A stretch of DNA of 64,000 bases from Micromonospora nigra (GTDB lineage Bacteria; Actinomycetota; Actinomycetes; Mycobacteriales; Micromonosporaceae): positions 2,341,501-2,405,500 of the forward strand of contig NZ_FMHT01000003.1 of assembly GCF_900091585.1 (NCBI RefSeq), in the 5' to 3' direction. Every line of letters begins with the position of its first letter. Position 1 is the stretch's first letter. A program made the position numbers and the translations under genes. Below the pieces are notes generated by a model, which saw only the letters and a list, made by a program, of their open reading frames with translations, did no database searches and was not told the origin of the DNA. This document shows, in pieces, positions 52,370 to 60,930 of the stretch.

Positions 52370-53373
52370 GCGCCCCACCCTCCTGCGGTGAACGCGGACT
52401 CCGCCCCACCGACCTTCGTGGACTGGTCGACCTGCCGGTGCTGGCCGGGAACCGGCGCGGTGGCGGTCAGTTCGAGGAAGACGCTCTCCAGGTCGACGGC
52501 GACCGGTGACAGCTCGCTGACGTAGAGCCCCTGCTCGGCCAGCAGTCGGGTGACCACGGCAGGTTTGTCGACGCCGGCGAGCATCAGGTGGTCGGGTTGC
52601 CCGGTGACCCGGATGCCGGCGCGGGTCAGCGCGTCGGCGGCGGCGGGCAGGTCGGTGACCGCCTCCAGGCGGACCCGCACCGCGCCGGAGGAGTGCTGCG
52701 CCAGCACCTCCTCGACGGGCCCGAAGGCGACCCGCTGGCCCAGCGAGATGATGGTGACCGAGTCGCAGATGAGCTGGATCTCGCCGAGAATGTGGCTGGA
52801 CAGCACCACCGTCATCCCGGATTCGGCGAGGGTGCGCATGAGGGTGCGCATCTCCCGGATGCCGCCGGGGTCGAGACCGTTGGCCGGCTCGTCGAGGATC
52901 AGCAGCTTCGGGTTCTTCAGCAGGGCCGAGGCGACCGCCAGCCGCTGTTTCATGCCGAGCGAGTACGTTCTGACCCGCTCGCCGGCCCGGTCGCGCAGCC
53001 CGACCAGTTCCAGCACCTCGTCGACGCGCTGCTGCGGCACCTCGCCCGCACCGGCCAACAGGGACAGGGTGTCCCGGGCGGTGAAGTGCGGAAAGAACTG
53101 CGGGCTCTCGACGATCGCGCCGACCTGGCCGGCGACCTGCGGCAGGGCGGCGGGCACCTCGTGGCCGAGGATCGACATCCGCCCGCCGTCGGGGCTGATC
53201 AGCCCGAGCAGCGTACGCAGCGTGGTCGTCTTGCCGGAGCCGTTGGGGCCGAGGAAGCCGTGCACCTGCCCCGCCTCGACCCGCATGTCGAAGCCGTCCA
53301 GGGCGTGGCGGGTGCCGCGCCGGCGACTCTTGTACGTCTTACGCAGACCTTCGATTTCCAGGACAGCTGGCAA
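52366..53373 (-). CDS. ABC transporter ATP-binding protein
   Basis: A 335-aa ATPase. Walker A FLGPNGSGKTTT, signature YSLGMKQRLAVA, Walker B LLILDEPANGLDP and H-loop SSHILGEIQ are intact; the last 100 residues form the DUF4162-like domain common in ABC-2 exporters (drug, lantibiotic or bacitracin export). TTG 53373 is the start: GGGGGAGG lies 6 nt before it and the family starts at this position. The gene is first in a two-gene operon with a promoter overlapped by two ATAC-NNN-GTATG palindromes, pointing to a dedicated repressor encoded elsewhere. Confidence 0.92.
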   Translation of the reverse strand: MPAVLEIEGLRKTYKSRRRGTRHALDGFDMRVEAGQVHGFLGPNGSGKTTTLRTLLGLISPDGGRMSILGHEVPAALPQVAGQVGAIVESPQFFPHFTARDTLSLLAGAGEVPQQRVDEVLELVGLRDRAGERVRTYSLGMKQRLAVASALLKNPKLLILDEPANGLDPGGIREMRTLMRTLAESGMTVVLSSHILGEIQLICDSVTIISLGQRVAFGPVEEVLAQHSSGAVRVRLEAVTDLPAAADALTRAGIRVTGQPDHLMLAGVDKPAVVTRLLAEQGLYVSELSPVAVDLESVFLELTATAPVPGQHRQVDQSTKVGGAESAFTAGGWGA

Positions 53374-53409
53374 GCTGCACCTCCCCCGTAGGTGAACGAG
53401 TCAGGCCAC

Positions 53410-53437
53410 ACCATACGTGGTATGCAGGCGAAGGCAA
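53410..53437 (-). promoter_or_regulatory. promoter of the ABC exporter operon
   Basis: TTGCCT (53432-53437) and TATGGT (53410-53415) on the minus strand with a 16-nt spacer. Each box lies within one of the two palindromes described separately. Confidence 0.55.
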
Positions 53438-53448
53438 TACCGGGTATG
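53412..53448 (-). promoter_or_regulatory. paired operators ATAC-NNN-GTAT over the ABC exporter promoter
   Basis: CATAC-GTG-GTATG (53412-53424) and AATAC-CGG-GTATG (53436-53448) are two inverted repeats of the same type. Their centres are 24 bp apart, slightly over two helix turns, so a dimeric repressor (GntR, TetR or PadR type) could bind both copies on one DNA face. They cover the -10 and -35 boxes. Confidence 0.65.
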
Positions 53449-53501
53449 CACCGCCACGCCGAGAACCGCCGACGGTGTGACGTCGGCGACGGAGAGTGAG
53501 G

Positions 53502-54287
53502 TCAGGCGCAGATCACGTGCACGCCGGCGGCGCGGAACGCCTCCACCACGTCGGGGGCGGCCCCGGAGTCGGTGACCAGCGTCTCGACCCGGTCCACGGG
53601 GCAGATCCGGGCGAAGGCGTGACCGCCCAGCTTGGACGAGTCCGCGATGATGACCACCCGCTTGGCACGGGCCACCATCAGATTGTTCATCGCCGCCTCA
53701 CCCTCGTGGTGGGCGGCGGCGCCGAGCTGCGGGTCGATGGCGTCCACGCCGAGCAGGGCCACGTCCAGGGTGACCTCGCGCAGCAGGGCCCCGCCCAGCG
53801 GGCCGACCAGCTCGAACGACTTGGGCCGCACCACCCCGCCGGCCACCACGACCTTCATCCGCGAGCGGACCAGCAACTCGTTGGCGATGTTCAGCGCGTT
53901 GGTGACCACGGTGAGCTGCGCACCCTCGGCGTTGGTGTTCAGGTCGGGCCGCACGGCCAGGGCGCGGGCCACCTCGGTGCTGGTGGTGCCGCCGTTGAGA
54001 CCGACCACCGTGCCGGGGGTGACCAGCGCGGCGGCGGCGGCACCGATGCGCTGCTTCTCGGCCGAGTGCTTGGCGGTCTTGTAGCGCAGCGGCAGGTCGT
54101 ACGACACCCCGTTGGCCACCGCGCCACCCCGGGTACGGGTGATCATCTGCTGCTGGGCGAGCTGGTCGAAGTCCCGCCGGATGGTGGCCTGGGAGACGTC
54201 CAGCCGGCCGGCGGCCTCCTCGACGCTGACCCGTCCGCTGTCGGTCAACATCTCCAGCAGGGCGTTCCATCTCGCGTAGCGGTCCAC
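53502..54287 (-). CDS. DeoR/GlpR-family transcriptional regulator
   Basis: A 261-aa regulator. The N-terminal helix-turn-helix (about 5-60) reads RWNALLEMLTDSGRVSVEEA, LDVSQATIRRDFDQLAQQQM; the C-terminal sugar-phosphate-sensing domain includes GLNGGTTSTEVARAL and ADSSKLGGHAFA. Members sense phosphorylated sugars and repress catabolic genes. GTG 54287 has GGAGG 7 nt upstream; a longer start is unlikely. It diverges from the SIS-ROK-nagA operon with about 200 bp between them, so it is the obvious regulator of that operon, with an amino-sugar phosphate as the likely inducer. Confidence 0.92.
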   Translation of the reverse strand: MDRYARWNALLEMLTDSGRVSVEEAAGRLDVSQATIRRDFDQLAQQQMITRTRGGAVANGVSYDLPLRYKTAKHSAEKQRIGAAAAALVTPGTVVGLNGGTTSTEVARALAVRPDLNTNAEGAQLTVVTNALNIANELLVRSRMKVVVAGGVVRPKSFELVGPLGGALLREVTLDVALLGVDAIDPQLGAAAHHEGEAAMNNLMVARAKRVVIIADSSKLGGHAFARICPVDRVETLVTDSGAAPDVVEAFRAAGVHVICA

Positions 54288-54306
54288 CCCGGAGCCTCCA
54301 GTGACT

Positions 54307-54333
54307 TGCACGCACGGTGATTGATTGCGTGCA
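54307..54333. promoter_or_regulatory. 8-bp inverted repeat next to the DeoR gene start
   Basis: TGCACGCA (54307-54314) and TGCGTGCA (54326-54333) form a perfect inverted repeat with an 11-nt spacer, 20 nt upstream of the DeoR start codon. It is a candidate operator for autoregulation. Confidence 0.6.
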
Positions 54334-54340
54334 CACTAGT

Positions 54341-54463
54341 GCGCGAAACTGGGATGGCGCAAAACTCTCGGCTGCTCGATCCGCCGGGCGGTTGCGACGA
54401 GCACAGAAGATCGCGCAGAATGACGCGCGAAACATGGGCTTAACGAGCCCTATCGCGCAACGA
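54341..54463 (+). repeat. five GCGC(R)AAAC-like direct repeats in the divergent region
   Basis: GCGCGAAAC (54341), GCGCAAAAC (54357), GCGCAGAAT (54413), GCGCGAAAC (54425) and GCGCAACGA (54455) share the pattern GCGCRAAAC in one orientation. They lie between the regulator and the SIS gene. DeoR-family proteins often bind several short direct repeats, so these are probable binding units. Confidence 0.6.
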
Positions 54464-54484
54464 CCTCCCCGGCGAGGAGTTCCC

Positions 54485-55414
54485 ATGGCGTACGTCCACG
54501 CGGAGATCGCGAGCCAGCCGGAATGCTGGCGGGAGGCGGCGCAGCTCGCCCCCACGGTCGCCAGCCACCTGCCCCGCCCCGGCGAGCGGGTCGCCGTCGT
54601 GGGCTGCGGCACGTCGTGGTTCATGGCCATGGCGTACGCGGCCCGCCGCGAGGCCGCCGGGCAGGGCGAGACCGACGCGTTCCAGGCCAGTGAGTTTCCC
54701 GCCGGCCGGCACTACGACCGGCTGCTCGCCGTCACCCGCTCCGGCACCACCACCGAGGTGACCGACCTGCTCGCCGCGCTGCGCGGGCGGGTGCCGAGCA
54801 CCGTACTCGTCGGCGACCCCGGATCCCCGGCGGTCGACCTGGCCGACGCCGCCGTGACCATGCCCTTCGCCGACGAACGGTCGGTCGTGCAGACCCGCTT
54901 CGCCACCACCGCGCTGGCCCTGCTCCGCGCCCACCTGGGCGACAACATCGCCGCGCTGGCCGCCGACGCCGAGGTGGCCGTCCGCGCCCCGCTGCCGATC
55001 GACCCGGCGCTGATCGAGCAGGTGACTTTCCTGGGGCGGGGCTGGACGGTCGGGCTGGCCCAGGAGGCCGCACTGAAGTGCCGCGAGGCGGCCACCTTCT
55101 GGGCCGAGGCGTACCCGGCGATGGACTACCGGCACGGCCCCATCTCGATCGCCGCACCGGGCCGGCTGGTGTGGGCGTTCGGCGGGATCCCCGACGGCCT
55201 GCCCGAGGACGTCGCCGCCACCGGCGCGGCCTTCGTGCACAGCCGCACCCACGGTGCCCGCACCGTGCTCAGCACCTGGGCCGCCGGCCGCACACCGGTC
55301 GACCCGATGGCCGACCTGATCCTCGCCCAACGCTTCGCCGTGGCGCTCGCCACCAGCCGGGGTCTCGACCCGGACGCGCCCCGACACCTGAGCCGGTCCG
55401 TGGTGCTCACGTGA
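54485..55414 (+). CDS. SIS-domain sugar isomerase/deaminase (NagB-II/AgaS-like)
   Basis: A 309-aa protein with two SIS domains (about 30-160 and 180-300), the architecture of GlmS-type isomerase halves and NagB-II/AgaS. Sugar-phosphate motifs: VVGCGTSWFMAMAYA, TRSGTTTEVTDLL and, in the second half, AQEAALKCREAATFWAEAY with YRHGPIS. It probably converts glucosamine-6-phosphate (or another amino-sugar phosphate) to fructose-6-phosphate. ATG 54485 has GAGGAG 6 nt upstream. Its stop overlaps the ROK gene by 4 nt. Confidence 0.88.
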   Translation: MAYVHAEIASQPECWREAAQLAPTVASHLPRPGERVAVVGCGTSWFMAMAYAARREAAGQGETDAFQASEFPAGRHYDRLLAVTRSGTTTEVTDLLAALRGRVPSTVLVGDPGSPAVDLADAAVTMPFADERSVVQTRFATTALALLRAHLGDNIAALAADAEVAVRAPLPIDPALIEQVTFLGRGWTVGLAQEAALKCREAATFWAEAYPAMDYRHGPISIAAPGRLVWAFGGIPDGLPEDVAATGAAFVHSRTHGARTVLSTWAAGRTPVDPMADLILAQRFAVALATSRGLDPDAPRHLSRSVVLT

Positions 55415-56448
55415 CCGACGGCAACGTCGTCGTCGCACTGGACGTGGGCGGTACGGGGATGAAGTGCGCCCTGGTCCGCCCGGACGGCACGGTGGCACAC
55501 GCCGAACGGCACCCCACCGACGCCGAACGCGGGCCCGCGGCGGTGGTCGACACGATCCTGTCCGTGGCCGGGGCGCTGGCCGGAAAGGCGCACGCCGCCG
55601 GCCTGGCCCCGATCGGCGCGGGCGTGGTGGTGCCGGGGGTGGTGGACGAGGCGCGCGGGAGGGCCGTCTGGTCGGCCAACGTCGGCTTCCGCGACATACC
55701 GCTGCGGGACCTGGTCTCGGCGCGGCTCGGCCTGCCGGCGGCGCTCGGCCACGACGTGCGGGCGGGCGGCCTCGCCGAGGCCCGGCTCGGCGCCGGCCGC
55801 GACGCCCGGCACGTGCTGTTCGTCGCCATCGGCACCGGCATCGCCGCCGCGCACGTGGTCGACGGGTCGGCCGCCGTCGGCGCGCACGGTGCCGCCGGGG
55901 AGATCGGCCACATCCTGGTACGTCCCGACGGCCCGCGCTGTGGATGCGGACGCCCCGGCTGCCTGGAGGCGGTCGCCTCCGCCTCAGCGGTCGCCCGCCG
56001 CTACGCCGAGCTCGCCGGCAGGGCAGAGTCGACCGACGAGCCGCAGCAGGCCGACGGCGCGACGCAGGCCCACGGGCCGCAGCCGGCCGACGGGGCGGAC
56101 GGCGCGTCCGTCGGCGTCCCGGTCCCCGGCGCGACGATGGTGACGGCCGCCGAGGTGGCCGACCGGGCGGCAGCCGGCGAGTCGCTGGCCGGGCGGGTGT
56201 GGCGGGAGGCGGTCGAGGCTCTCGCCGACGGCCTCGCCACCGGGCAGGCGCTCTTCGACGTGGAGACGGTCGTGCTCGGTGGCGGCCTCGCGCAGGCCGG
56301 CGACCTGCTGCTCGACCCCCTGCGCGTGGCGCTTCGCGAACGGCTGACCTTCCACCGGGAACCGCGGTTGGTTCCGGCCACCCTGGGCGACGAGGCCGGC
56401 TGTCTCGGTGCCGCCCTGCTCGCCCTCGACCAGTTGGAGACGCGATGA
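55411..56448 (+). CDS. ROK-family sugar kinase (amino-sugar kinase candidate)
   Basis: A 345-aa ROK protein without a DNA-binding domain. ATP site ALDVGGTGMKCALV, catalytic GHDVRAGGLAEARLG, phosphate loop IGTGIAAAHV, and the zinc motif with GEIGHI and CGCGRPGCLE are intact. A low-complexity insert of about 40 residues (ADGATQAHGPQPADGA, around 210-245) distinguishes it from typical 300-aa members. In this operon it most likely phosphorylates N-acetylglucosamine or a related amino sugar. GTG 55411 overlaps the SIS stop by 4 nt (GTGA); its stop overlaps nagA (ATGA). Confidence 0.9.
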   Translation: MTDGNVVVALDVGGTGMKCALVRPDGTVAHAERHPTDAERGPAAVVDTILSVAGALAGKAHAAGLAPIGAGVVVPGVVDEARGRAVWSANVGFRDIPLRDLVSARLGLPAALGHDVRAGGLAEARLGAGRDARHVLFVAIGTGIAAAHVVDGSAAVGAHGAAGEIGHILVRPDGPRCGCGRPGCLEAVASASAVARRYAELAGRAESTDEPQQADGATQAHGPQPADGADGASVGVPVPGATMVTAAEVADRAAAGESLAGRVWREAVEALADGLATGQALFDVETVVLGGGLAQAGDLLLDPLRVALRERLTFHREPRLVPATLGDEAGCLGAALLALDQLETR

Positions 56449-57554
56449 CCGTACGGGTGAACGGCAAGGTGGTGACCCCGAACGGGGTGATCTGGCAGGG
56501 CTGCGTCGAGCTGGCCGACGACCGCATCACCGCCGTCGCGGAGTACCCGTCGGTGCGCGACGGCCACTGGATCGTGCCCGGCTTCGTCGACATGCACACC
56601 CACGGTGGAGGGGGTCACACCTTCACCACCGGTGACCCCGGGCAGGCCCGCGACGCCGCCGCGTTCCACCTGCGCCACGGCACCACCACCCTGCTCGCCA
56701 GCCTGGTCAGCTCGCCGTTCGAGCTGATGCGCGACGCCACGGCGGCGTACCGGCCGCTGGTGCGGGAGGGGGTGCTGGCGGGCGTCCACTTCGAGGGGCC
56801 GTACCTGTCGACGGCCCGCTGCGGCGCGCAGAACCCCGAGTTCCTCCGCGACCCGTCGACCGACGAGCTGACCGAGCTGGTGGAACTCGGCGCAGGCGCG
56901 GTGCGGATGGTCACCATCGCGCCCGAGCGGGACGGCGCGCTGGACGCGGTCCGGCTGCTCACAGCGGCCGGGGTGGTCGTCGCCGTCGGCCACACCGACG
57001 CCACGTACGAGCAGACCCGGGCCGCGGTGGCGGCGGGCGCGAGCGTCGGCACCCACCTGTTCAACGGGATGCGACCGGTGCACCACCGTGAGCCCGGCCC
57101 GGTGGTGGCGCTGCTCGGCGCGCCGAACGTGATCTGCGAACTGGTCGCCGACGGGGTGCACCTGCACGACGGCACGCTGGCCTTCGCCACGTCGACCGCC
57201 GGCCCGGAGCGCTGCGCCCTGGTCACCGACGCGATGGCCGCCGCCGGCATGCCCGACGGCGAGTACGAGCTGGGCGGCCAGACCGTGACCGTGGCCGACG
57301 GGGTGGCCCGGCTGACCCGGGACGGCGCGATCGCCGGCAGCACCCTCACCATGGACGCCGCCCTGCGCCAGGCGGTCGCCGCCGGCATCCCGATGCCCGA
57401 CGCCGTCCGCATGGTCGCCACCACGCCCGCCCGCGCGATCGGCCTCGCCGACCGGGTCGGTGCCCTCCAGGTGGGAATGCGCGCCGACCTGGTGGTGCTC
57501 GACGACGACCTCAACGTGGTCCGGGTGATGCGCGCCGGCTCCTGGGTGGAGTGA
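56445..57554 (+). CDS. nagA: N-acetylglucosamine-6-phosphate deacetylase
   Basis: A 369-aa amidohydrolase. Metal and substrate residues are visible in VDMHTHGGGGH, HFEGPYLS (Glu ligand), VGHTDATYEQ and GTHLFNGM (His ligands), and LVTDAMAAAG (catalytic Asp). It removes the acetyl group from GlcNAc-6-phosphate to give GlcN-6-phosphate, the substrate of the SIS protein encoded two genes upstream. ATG 56445 overlaps the ROK stop by 4 nt. The operon SIS-ROK-nagA thus covers phosphorylation, deacetylation and deamination/isomerisation of an amino sugar. Confidence 0.95.
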   Translation: MTVRVNGKVVTPNGVIWQGCVELADDRITAVAEYPSVRDGHWIVPGFVDMHTHGGGGHTFTTGDPGQARDAAAFHLRHGTTTLLASLVSSPFELMRDATAAYRPLVREGVLAGVHFEGPYLSTARCGAQNPEFLRDPSTDELTELVELGAGAVRMVTIAPERDGALDAVRLLTAAGVVVAVGHTDATYEQTRAAVAAGASVGTHLFNGMRPVHHREPGPVVALLGAPNVICELVADGVHLHDGTLAFATSTAGPERCALVTDAMAAAGMPDGEYELGGQTVTVADGVARLTRDGAIAGSTLTMDAALRQAVAAGIPMPDAVRMVATTPARAIGLADRVGALQVGMRADLVVLDDDLNVVRVMRAGSWVE

Positions 57555-57590
57555 CGGCACCCGGACCGCCCGCCAGCACCAGGCCCCGTG

Positions 57591-58829
57591 TCAGCTCGCC
57601 GTCGCGATGTCCACGCCCAGGACGGCCTGTTCGTCGGGACGGTGCACGAGCACGTCCGCCAGGAACGACTGCACCGCGTGGCGCATCCCCACGTCCCGGC
57701 CGGCCCGCTCGGACAGCAACCACTTGTGCTCGATGATCTGCGCGAACAGCTCCTGCGGCTCCAACTTGCGGCGCAGGTGCGCCGGCACGGCGCGCACCAC
57801 CGGCTCGAAGACCTCGGTCAGCCAGCGGTGCGCGGCCTGCTGCTCGTCGGTGAGGTCACTTTCCGCCCGGTACGCGTCGAGGTCGTTCAGCAACCGCCGG
57901 GCCTGGTTCTCCTCCGCGTCCAGGCCGGTGAGGCGCAGCAGCCGGCGGGTGTGGTAGCCGGCGTCGACCACCTTCGGGCGAACCAGGTAGCGCCCGTTGT
58001 CGATGGTCGACATGGCCACCTCGGCCACGTCGAAACCCAGCTCGTTGAGGCGTCGGATGCGGCCCTCGATGTCGTGCCGGGCCGCGCGTTCGACCTGCTG
58101 CTCGTAGGTGATCTCGTGCCAGAGCCGCTCGTAGCGCTGCACGACCTCCTCGCACACCACCTCAGGGTCGATCGACTCGTGCAGCAGCCCCGCGGCCTGC
58201 AGATCCAGCGCCTCGCCGAAGATGTTGACCCGGGCGATCTCCAGGTCCTCGCCGCGCTGGCCGTTCGACAGCGAGCTGTGCAACGCCCCCGTCTCCGCAT
58301 CCACCAGGTATGCGGCGAACGCGCCCGCGTCCCGCCGGAACAGCGTGTTCGACAGCGAGCAGTCGCCCCAGAAGAAACCCGTGAGGTGCATCCGTACGAT
58401 CAGCGCGGCCAGCGCGTCGAGCAACCGGCCCATCGTCTCCGACCGCAGGGTGTGGGAGAACAGTGCCCGGTACGGCAGCGAGAACTGCAGGTGCCGGGTG
58501 ATCAGCACCGACTCGAGGGGTTGCCCGTCGTCGGTCTGCCGGTCGGCGACGATCGCCACCGCCTCGACCGACGGGAAGTCGATCCGTTCCAGGGCGCGCA
58601 GCAGGTCGTACTCCCGTTCGGCGATCCGCTCGCGGGTCTCCTTGAACGCGTACACGAAGTCGCCGAGCCGGACGAACCGCACGATGTGCCGGGAGATGCC
58701 CTGCGGCAACGCCACCAGGTGCTCGGCAGGCCACTGCTCCAACGGTGTCGACCAGGGAAGGTCGAGCAGCGCCGGGTCGACGAGGGCCGAGGTGATCCGC
58801 ACGGGGACAAGTGTGACGGCTACCCCCAC
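57591..58829 (-). CDS. DUF4032 domain protein (kinase-like fold)
   Basis: A 412-aa protein widespread in actinobacteria. The N-terminal half has a kinase-like fold with HLTGFFWGDCSLSNTLFRRD and AAYLVDAETGAL (HxGD/N and DxE-like residues comparable to a catalytic loop and metal site); the C-terminal part is the DUF4032 helical domain (WHEITYEQQVERAARHDIEG, EVFEPVVRAVPAHLRRKLEP). The function is unknown; phosphorylation of a small molecule or envelope component is a guess. GTG 58829 has GGGAGG 6 nt upstream and is preferred to longer frames. Convergent with nagA, divergent from the PAP2 gene. Confidence 0.85.
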   Translation of the reverse strand: MGVAVTLVPVRITSALVDPALLDLPWSTPLEQWPAEHLVALPQGISRHIVRFVRLGDFVYAFKETRERIAEREYDLLRALERIDFPSVEAVAIVADRQTDDGQPLESVLITRHLQFSLPYRALFSHTLRSETMGRLLDALAALIVRMHLTGFFWGDCSLSNTLFRRDAGAFAAYLVDAETGALHSSLSNGQRGEDLEIARVNIFGEALDLQAAGLLHESIDPEVVCEEVVQRYERLWHEITYEQQVERAARHDIEGRIRRLNELGFDVAEVAMSTIDNGRYLVRPKVVDAGYHTRRLLRLTGLDAEENQARRLLNDLDAYRAESDLTDEQQAAHRWLTEVFEPVVRAVPAHLRRKLEPQELFAQIIEHKWLLSERAGRDVGMRHAVQSFLADVLVHRPDEQAVLGVDIATAS

Positions 58830-58911
58830 CGCCGCGCCTCCCTTCGTGGTTGGGCACACAGACCCCCGGCACGTCCGGGCCGGCGTCGCGGGTGGCCGGT
58901 AGCGTGGTCGC

Positions 58912-59679
58912 GTGCGGGAGACCACGACGGTACGGTCGAAGCCGCTGCTCCGGCCGGTCCGGCCGGTCGGCTGGTGGTTCGACGCCCTGCTGCTCGCCGG
59001 GCTGGTGGCGCTCACCGTCGCCCTCGCCAACGGTCACCTCTTCGGTCTCGACCGCGCGGTTGCCGACTGGTCCGACGCACACCGCCCCGCGGTGGCCTAC
59101 TGGGTCGCCCGCATCCTCAACTACCTGGGTCAGGGCACCCCGCTGACGCTGATCGCCGCCGGGCTGGGCGTCCTGCTGGCGGTCCGGCTCCGGTCGGTCC
59201 GCCCGCTGCTGCCGCCGGTCGTCGCGTTCGCCTTCACCTACCTGACGATCGGCCCGCTCAAGGTGTGGACGGCCCGGCCGGCGCCCAGCGCCGCCACCCG
59301 TGAGCCGTTCCTACCGCCGGAGCAGACCCTCCCGCTCTTCCAGGACGACCTGCCGCTGCGCTTCGCCCAGTCCTACCCGTCCGGGCACGTCGCCAACGCG
59401 ATCGTCTGGTACGGGGTGATCGCCCTGCTGCTCGCCCCGTTGCTGCGCTGCTACGGGCGCACGATTCCGCCCCGACTGGTGACCGTGGTCCGGATCGTCC
59501 CGCCGCTCGTGGTGCTCTGCACGACGACCTACCTGGGCTGGCACTGGTTGACCGACTCGGTGGCCGGACTGCTGCTCGGTCTCCTGCTGGACCGGCTGCT
59601 GCACCGGCTCCCGTGGGACGATCTCCCGTTGCCCGCGCGGTTGCGGGCCTGGGACCGGCCGTTCACCTCGTACCCCTAG
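58912..59679 (+). CDS. PAP2-family membrane phosphatase
   Basis: A 255-aa protein with five or six membrane helices and the three PAP2 catalytic motifs: KVWTARP, YPSGHVAN and TTTYLGWHWLTDSVAG (the usual SR is replaced by TT here, but His and Asp are kept). It probably dephosphorylates a lipid phosphate such as undecaprenyl pyrophosphate or phosphatidic acid on the outer face. The GTG at 58912 lies 6 nt after TAGCGT (58900-58905), leaderless. The APC permease gene follows after 9 nt but carries its own TAGGGT box. Confidence 0.9.
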   Translation: MRETTTVRSKPLLRPVRPVGWWFDALLLAGLVALTVALANGHLFGLDRAVADWSDAHRPAVAYWVARILNYLGQGTPLTLIAAGLGVLLAVRLRSVRPLLPPVVAFAFTYLTIGPLKVWTARPAPSAATREPFLPPEQTLPLFQDDLPLRFAQSYPSGHVANAIVWYGVIALLLAPLLRCYGRTIPPRLVTVVRIVPPLVVLCTTTYLGWHWLTDSVAGLLLGLLLDRLLHRLPWDDLPLPARLRAWDRPFTSYP

Positions 59680-59688
59680 GGTCGGCGC

Positions 59689-60930
59689 GTGGATCAGCTG
59701 GCACGCCGGTTGGGCGTACCCGAGGCGGTGGTCATCGGGTTGGGAGCGATGCTCGGCGCGGGCATCTTCGTGGTCTTCGCCCCCGCCGCAGCGGCGGCCG
59801 GCGGAGCCGGCCTGCTGCCCGCCCTGACACTGGCCGGGTTCGTCGCCTACTGCAACGCCACCAGCTCCGCCCGCCTCGCCGGCCGGTACCCCGAATCCGG
59901 CGGCACCTACGTGTACGGGCGGGAACGCCTCGGCCCGTTCGCCGGGTTCGTGGCCGGCTGGGGGTTCGTGGTCGGCAAGACGGCCAGCTGTGCGGCGATG
60001 GCGCTGACCATCGGGGCGTACCTGTGGCCCGGGCAGGCCCGGCTCGTGGCCGTCGGCGCGGTCGTGGCGGTGACCGCCGTGAACCTGCGCGGTGTGGCGA
60101 AGACCGCCGCCGCGACGAGGATCCTGGTCGGACTGGTGCTCGCCGTGCTGGCCCTGGTCGCGGTGACCGGCGTCGGCGACGTCGACCCGGGCCGCCTCGG
60201 CGAACCGGGCGGCGACTGGCGGGGCGTGCTCACCGCTGCCGGGCTGCTGTTCTTCGCGTTCGCCGGGTATGCGCGGGTGGCCACCCTCGGCGAGGAGGTC
60301 CGCGACCCGCAGCGGACCATTCCGCGCGCGGTGCCGCTCGCGCTCGGCATCGTGCTGGCGATCTACCTGGTGCTGGCCGTGGTCACGCTCGGCGTGCTCG
60401 GCCCCGACCGGCTGGCCGCGTCCGCCGCGCCCCTGGCCGACGTGGTGAGCGCCGCCGGGCTGCCCGGCCTGGCCTGGGTGGTCCGGGCCGGCGCGGCCGT
60501 CGCGGTGACCGGGGTGCTGCTGTCCCTGCTCGCCGGGGTCGGCCGCACCACTCTGGCGATGGCCCGCCGCCGCGACCTGCCCGGCGCGCTGGACGCCGTC
60601 CACCCCGTCCACCGGGTGCCGCACCGGGCCGAGCTGGCGGTGGCCGCCGTGGTGATCGTCGTGGTGCTGCTCGGCGACGTGCGGGACGCCATCGGCTTCT
60701 CCAGCGTCACCGTGCTGGTCTACTACGCGATAACCAACGCGGCGGCGCTGACGCTGGGGCGGGAACCGGAGCGGAAGCTGCCGGTGCAGGTGCTGGCCGC
60801 GCTCGGGCTGGTCGGCTGCCTGCTGCTCGCGGTCAACCTGCCACTGTCGAGCGTGCTGGCCGGCTTCGGGGTGCTGGCCCTCGGCGCCGTCTGGTACGGG
60901 TCAGGTCGATTCGGCCGTCGGCTCTGGTAG
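59689..60930 (+). CDS. APC-family amino acid/amine permease
   Basis: A 413-aa protein with 12 predicted membrane helices. The first helix has the APC unwound motif VIGLGAMLGAGIFVV, and helix 6 has LLFFAFAGYARVATLGEEVR, the family's substrate-gate signature. The substrate (amino acid or polyamine) cannot be told. The GTG at 59689 lies 6 nt after TAGGGT (59677-59682), which overlaps the PAP2 stop codon. Its last 30 nt overlap, in the opposite direction, the end of the hypothetical gene from the Rhs-linked region. Confidence 0.9.
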   Translation: MDQLARRLGVPEAVVIGLGAMLGAGIFVVFAPAAAAAGGAGLLPALTLAGFVAYCNATSSARLAGRYPESGGTYVYGRERLGPFAGFVAGWGFVVGKTASCAAMALTIGAYLWPGQARLVAVGAVVAVTAVNLRGVAKTAAATRILVGLVLAVLALVAVTGVGDVDPGRLGEPGGDWRGVLTAAGLLFFAFAGYARVATLGEEVRDPQRTIPRAVPLALGIVLAIYLVLAVVTLGVLGPDRLAASAAPLADVVSAAGLPGLAWVVRAGAAVAVTGVLLSLLAGVGRTTLAMARRRDLPGALDAVHPVHRVPHRAELAVAAVVIVVVLLGDVRDAIGFSSVTVLVYYAITNAAALTLGREPERKLPVQVLAALGLVGCLLLAVNLPLSSVLAGFGVLALGAVWYGSGRFGRRLW

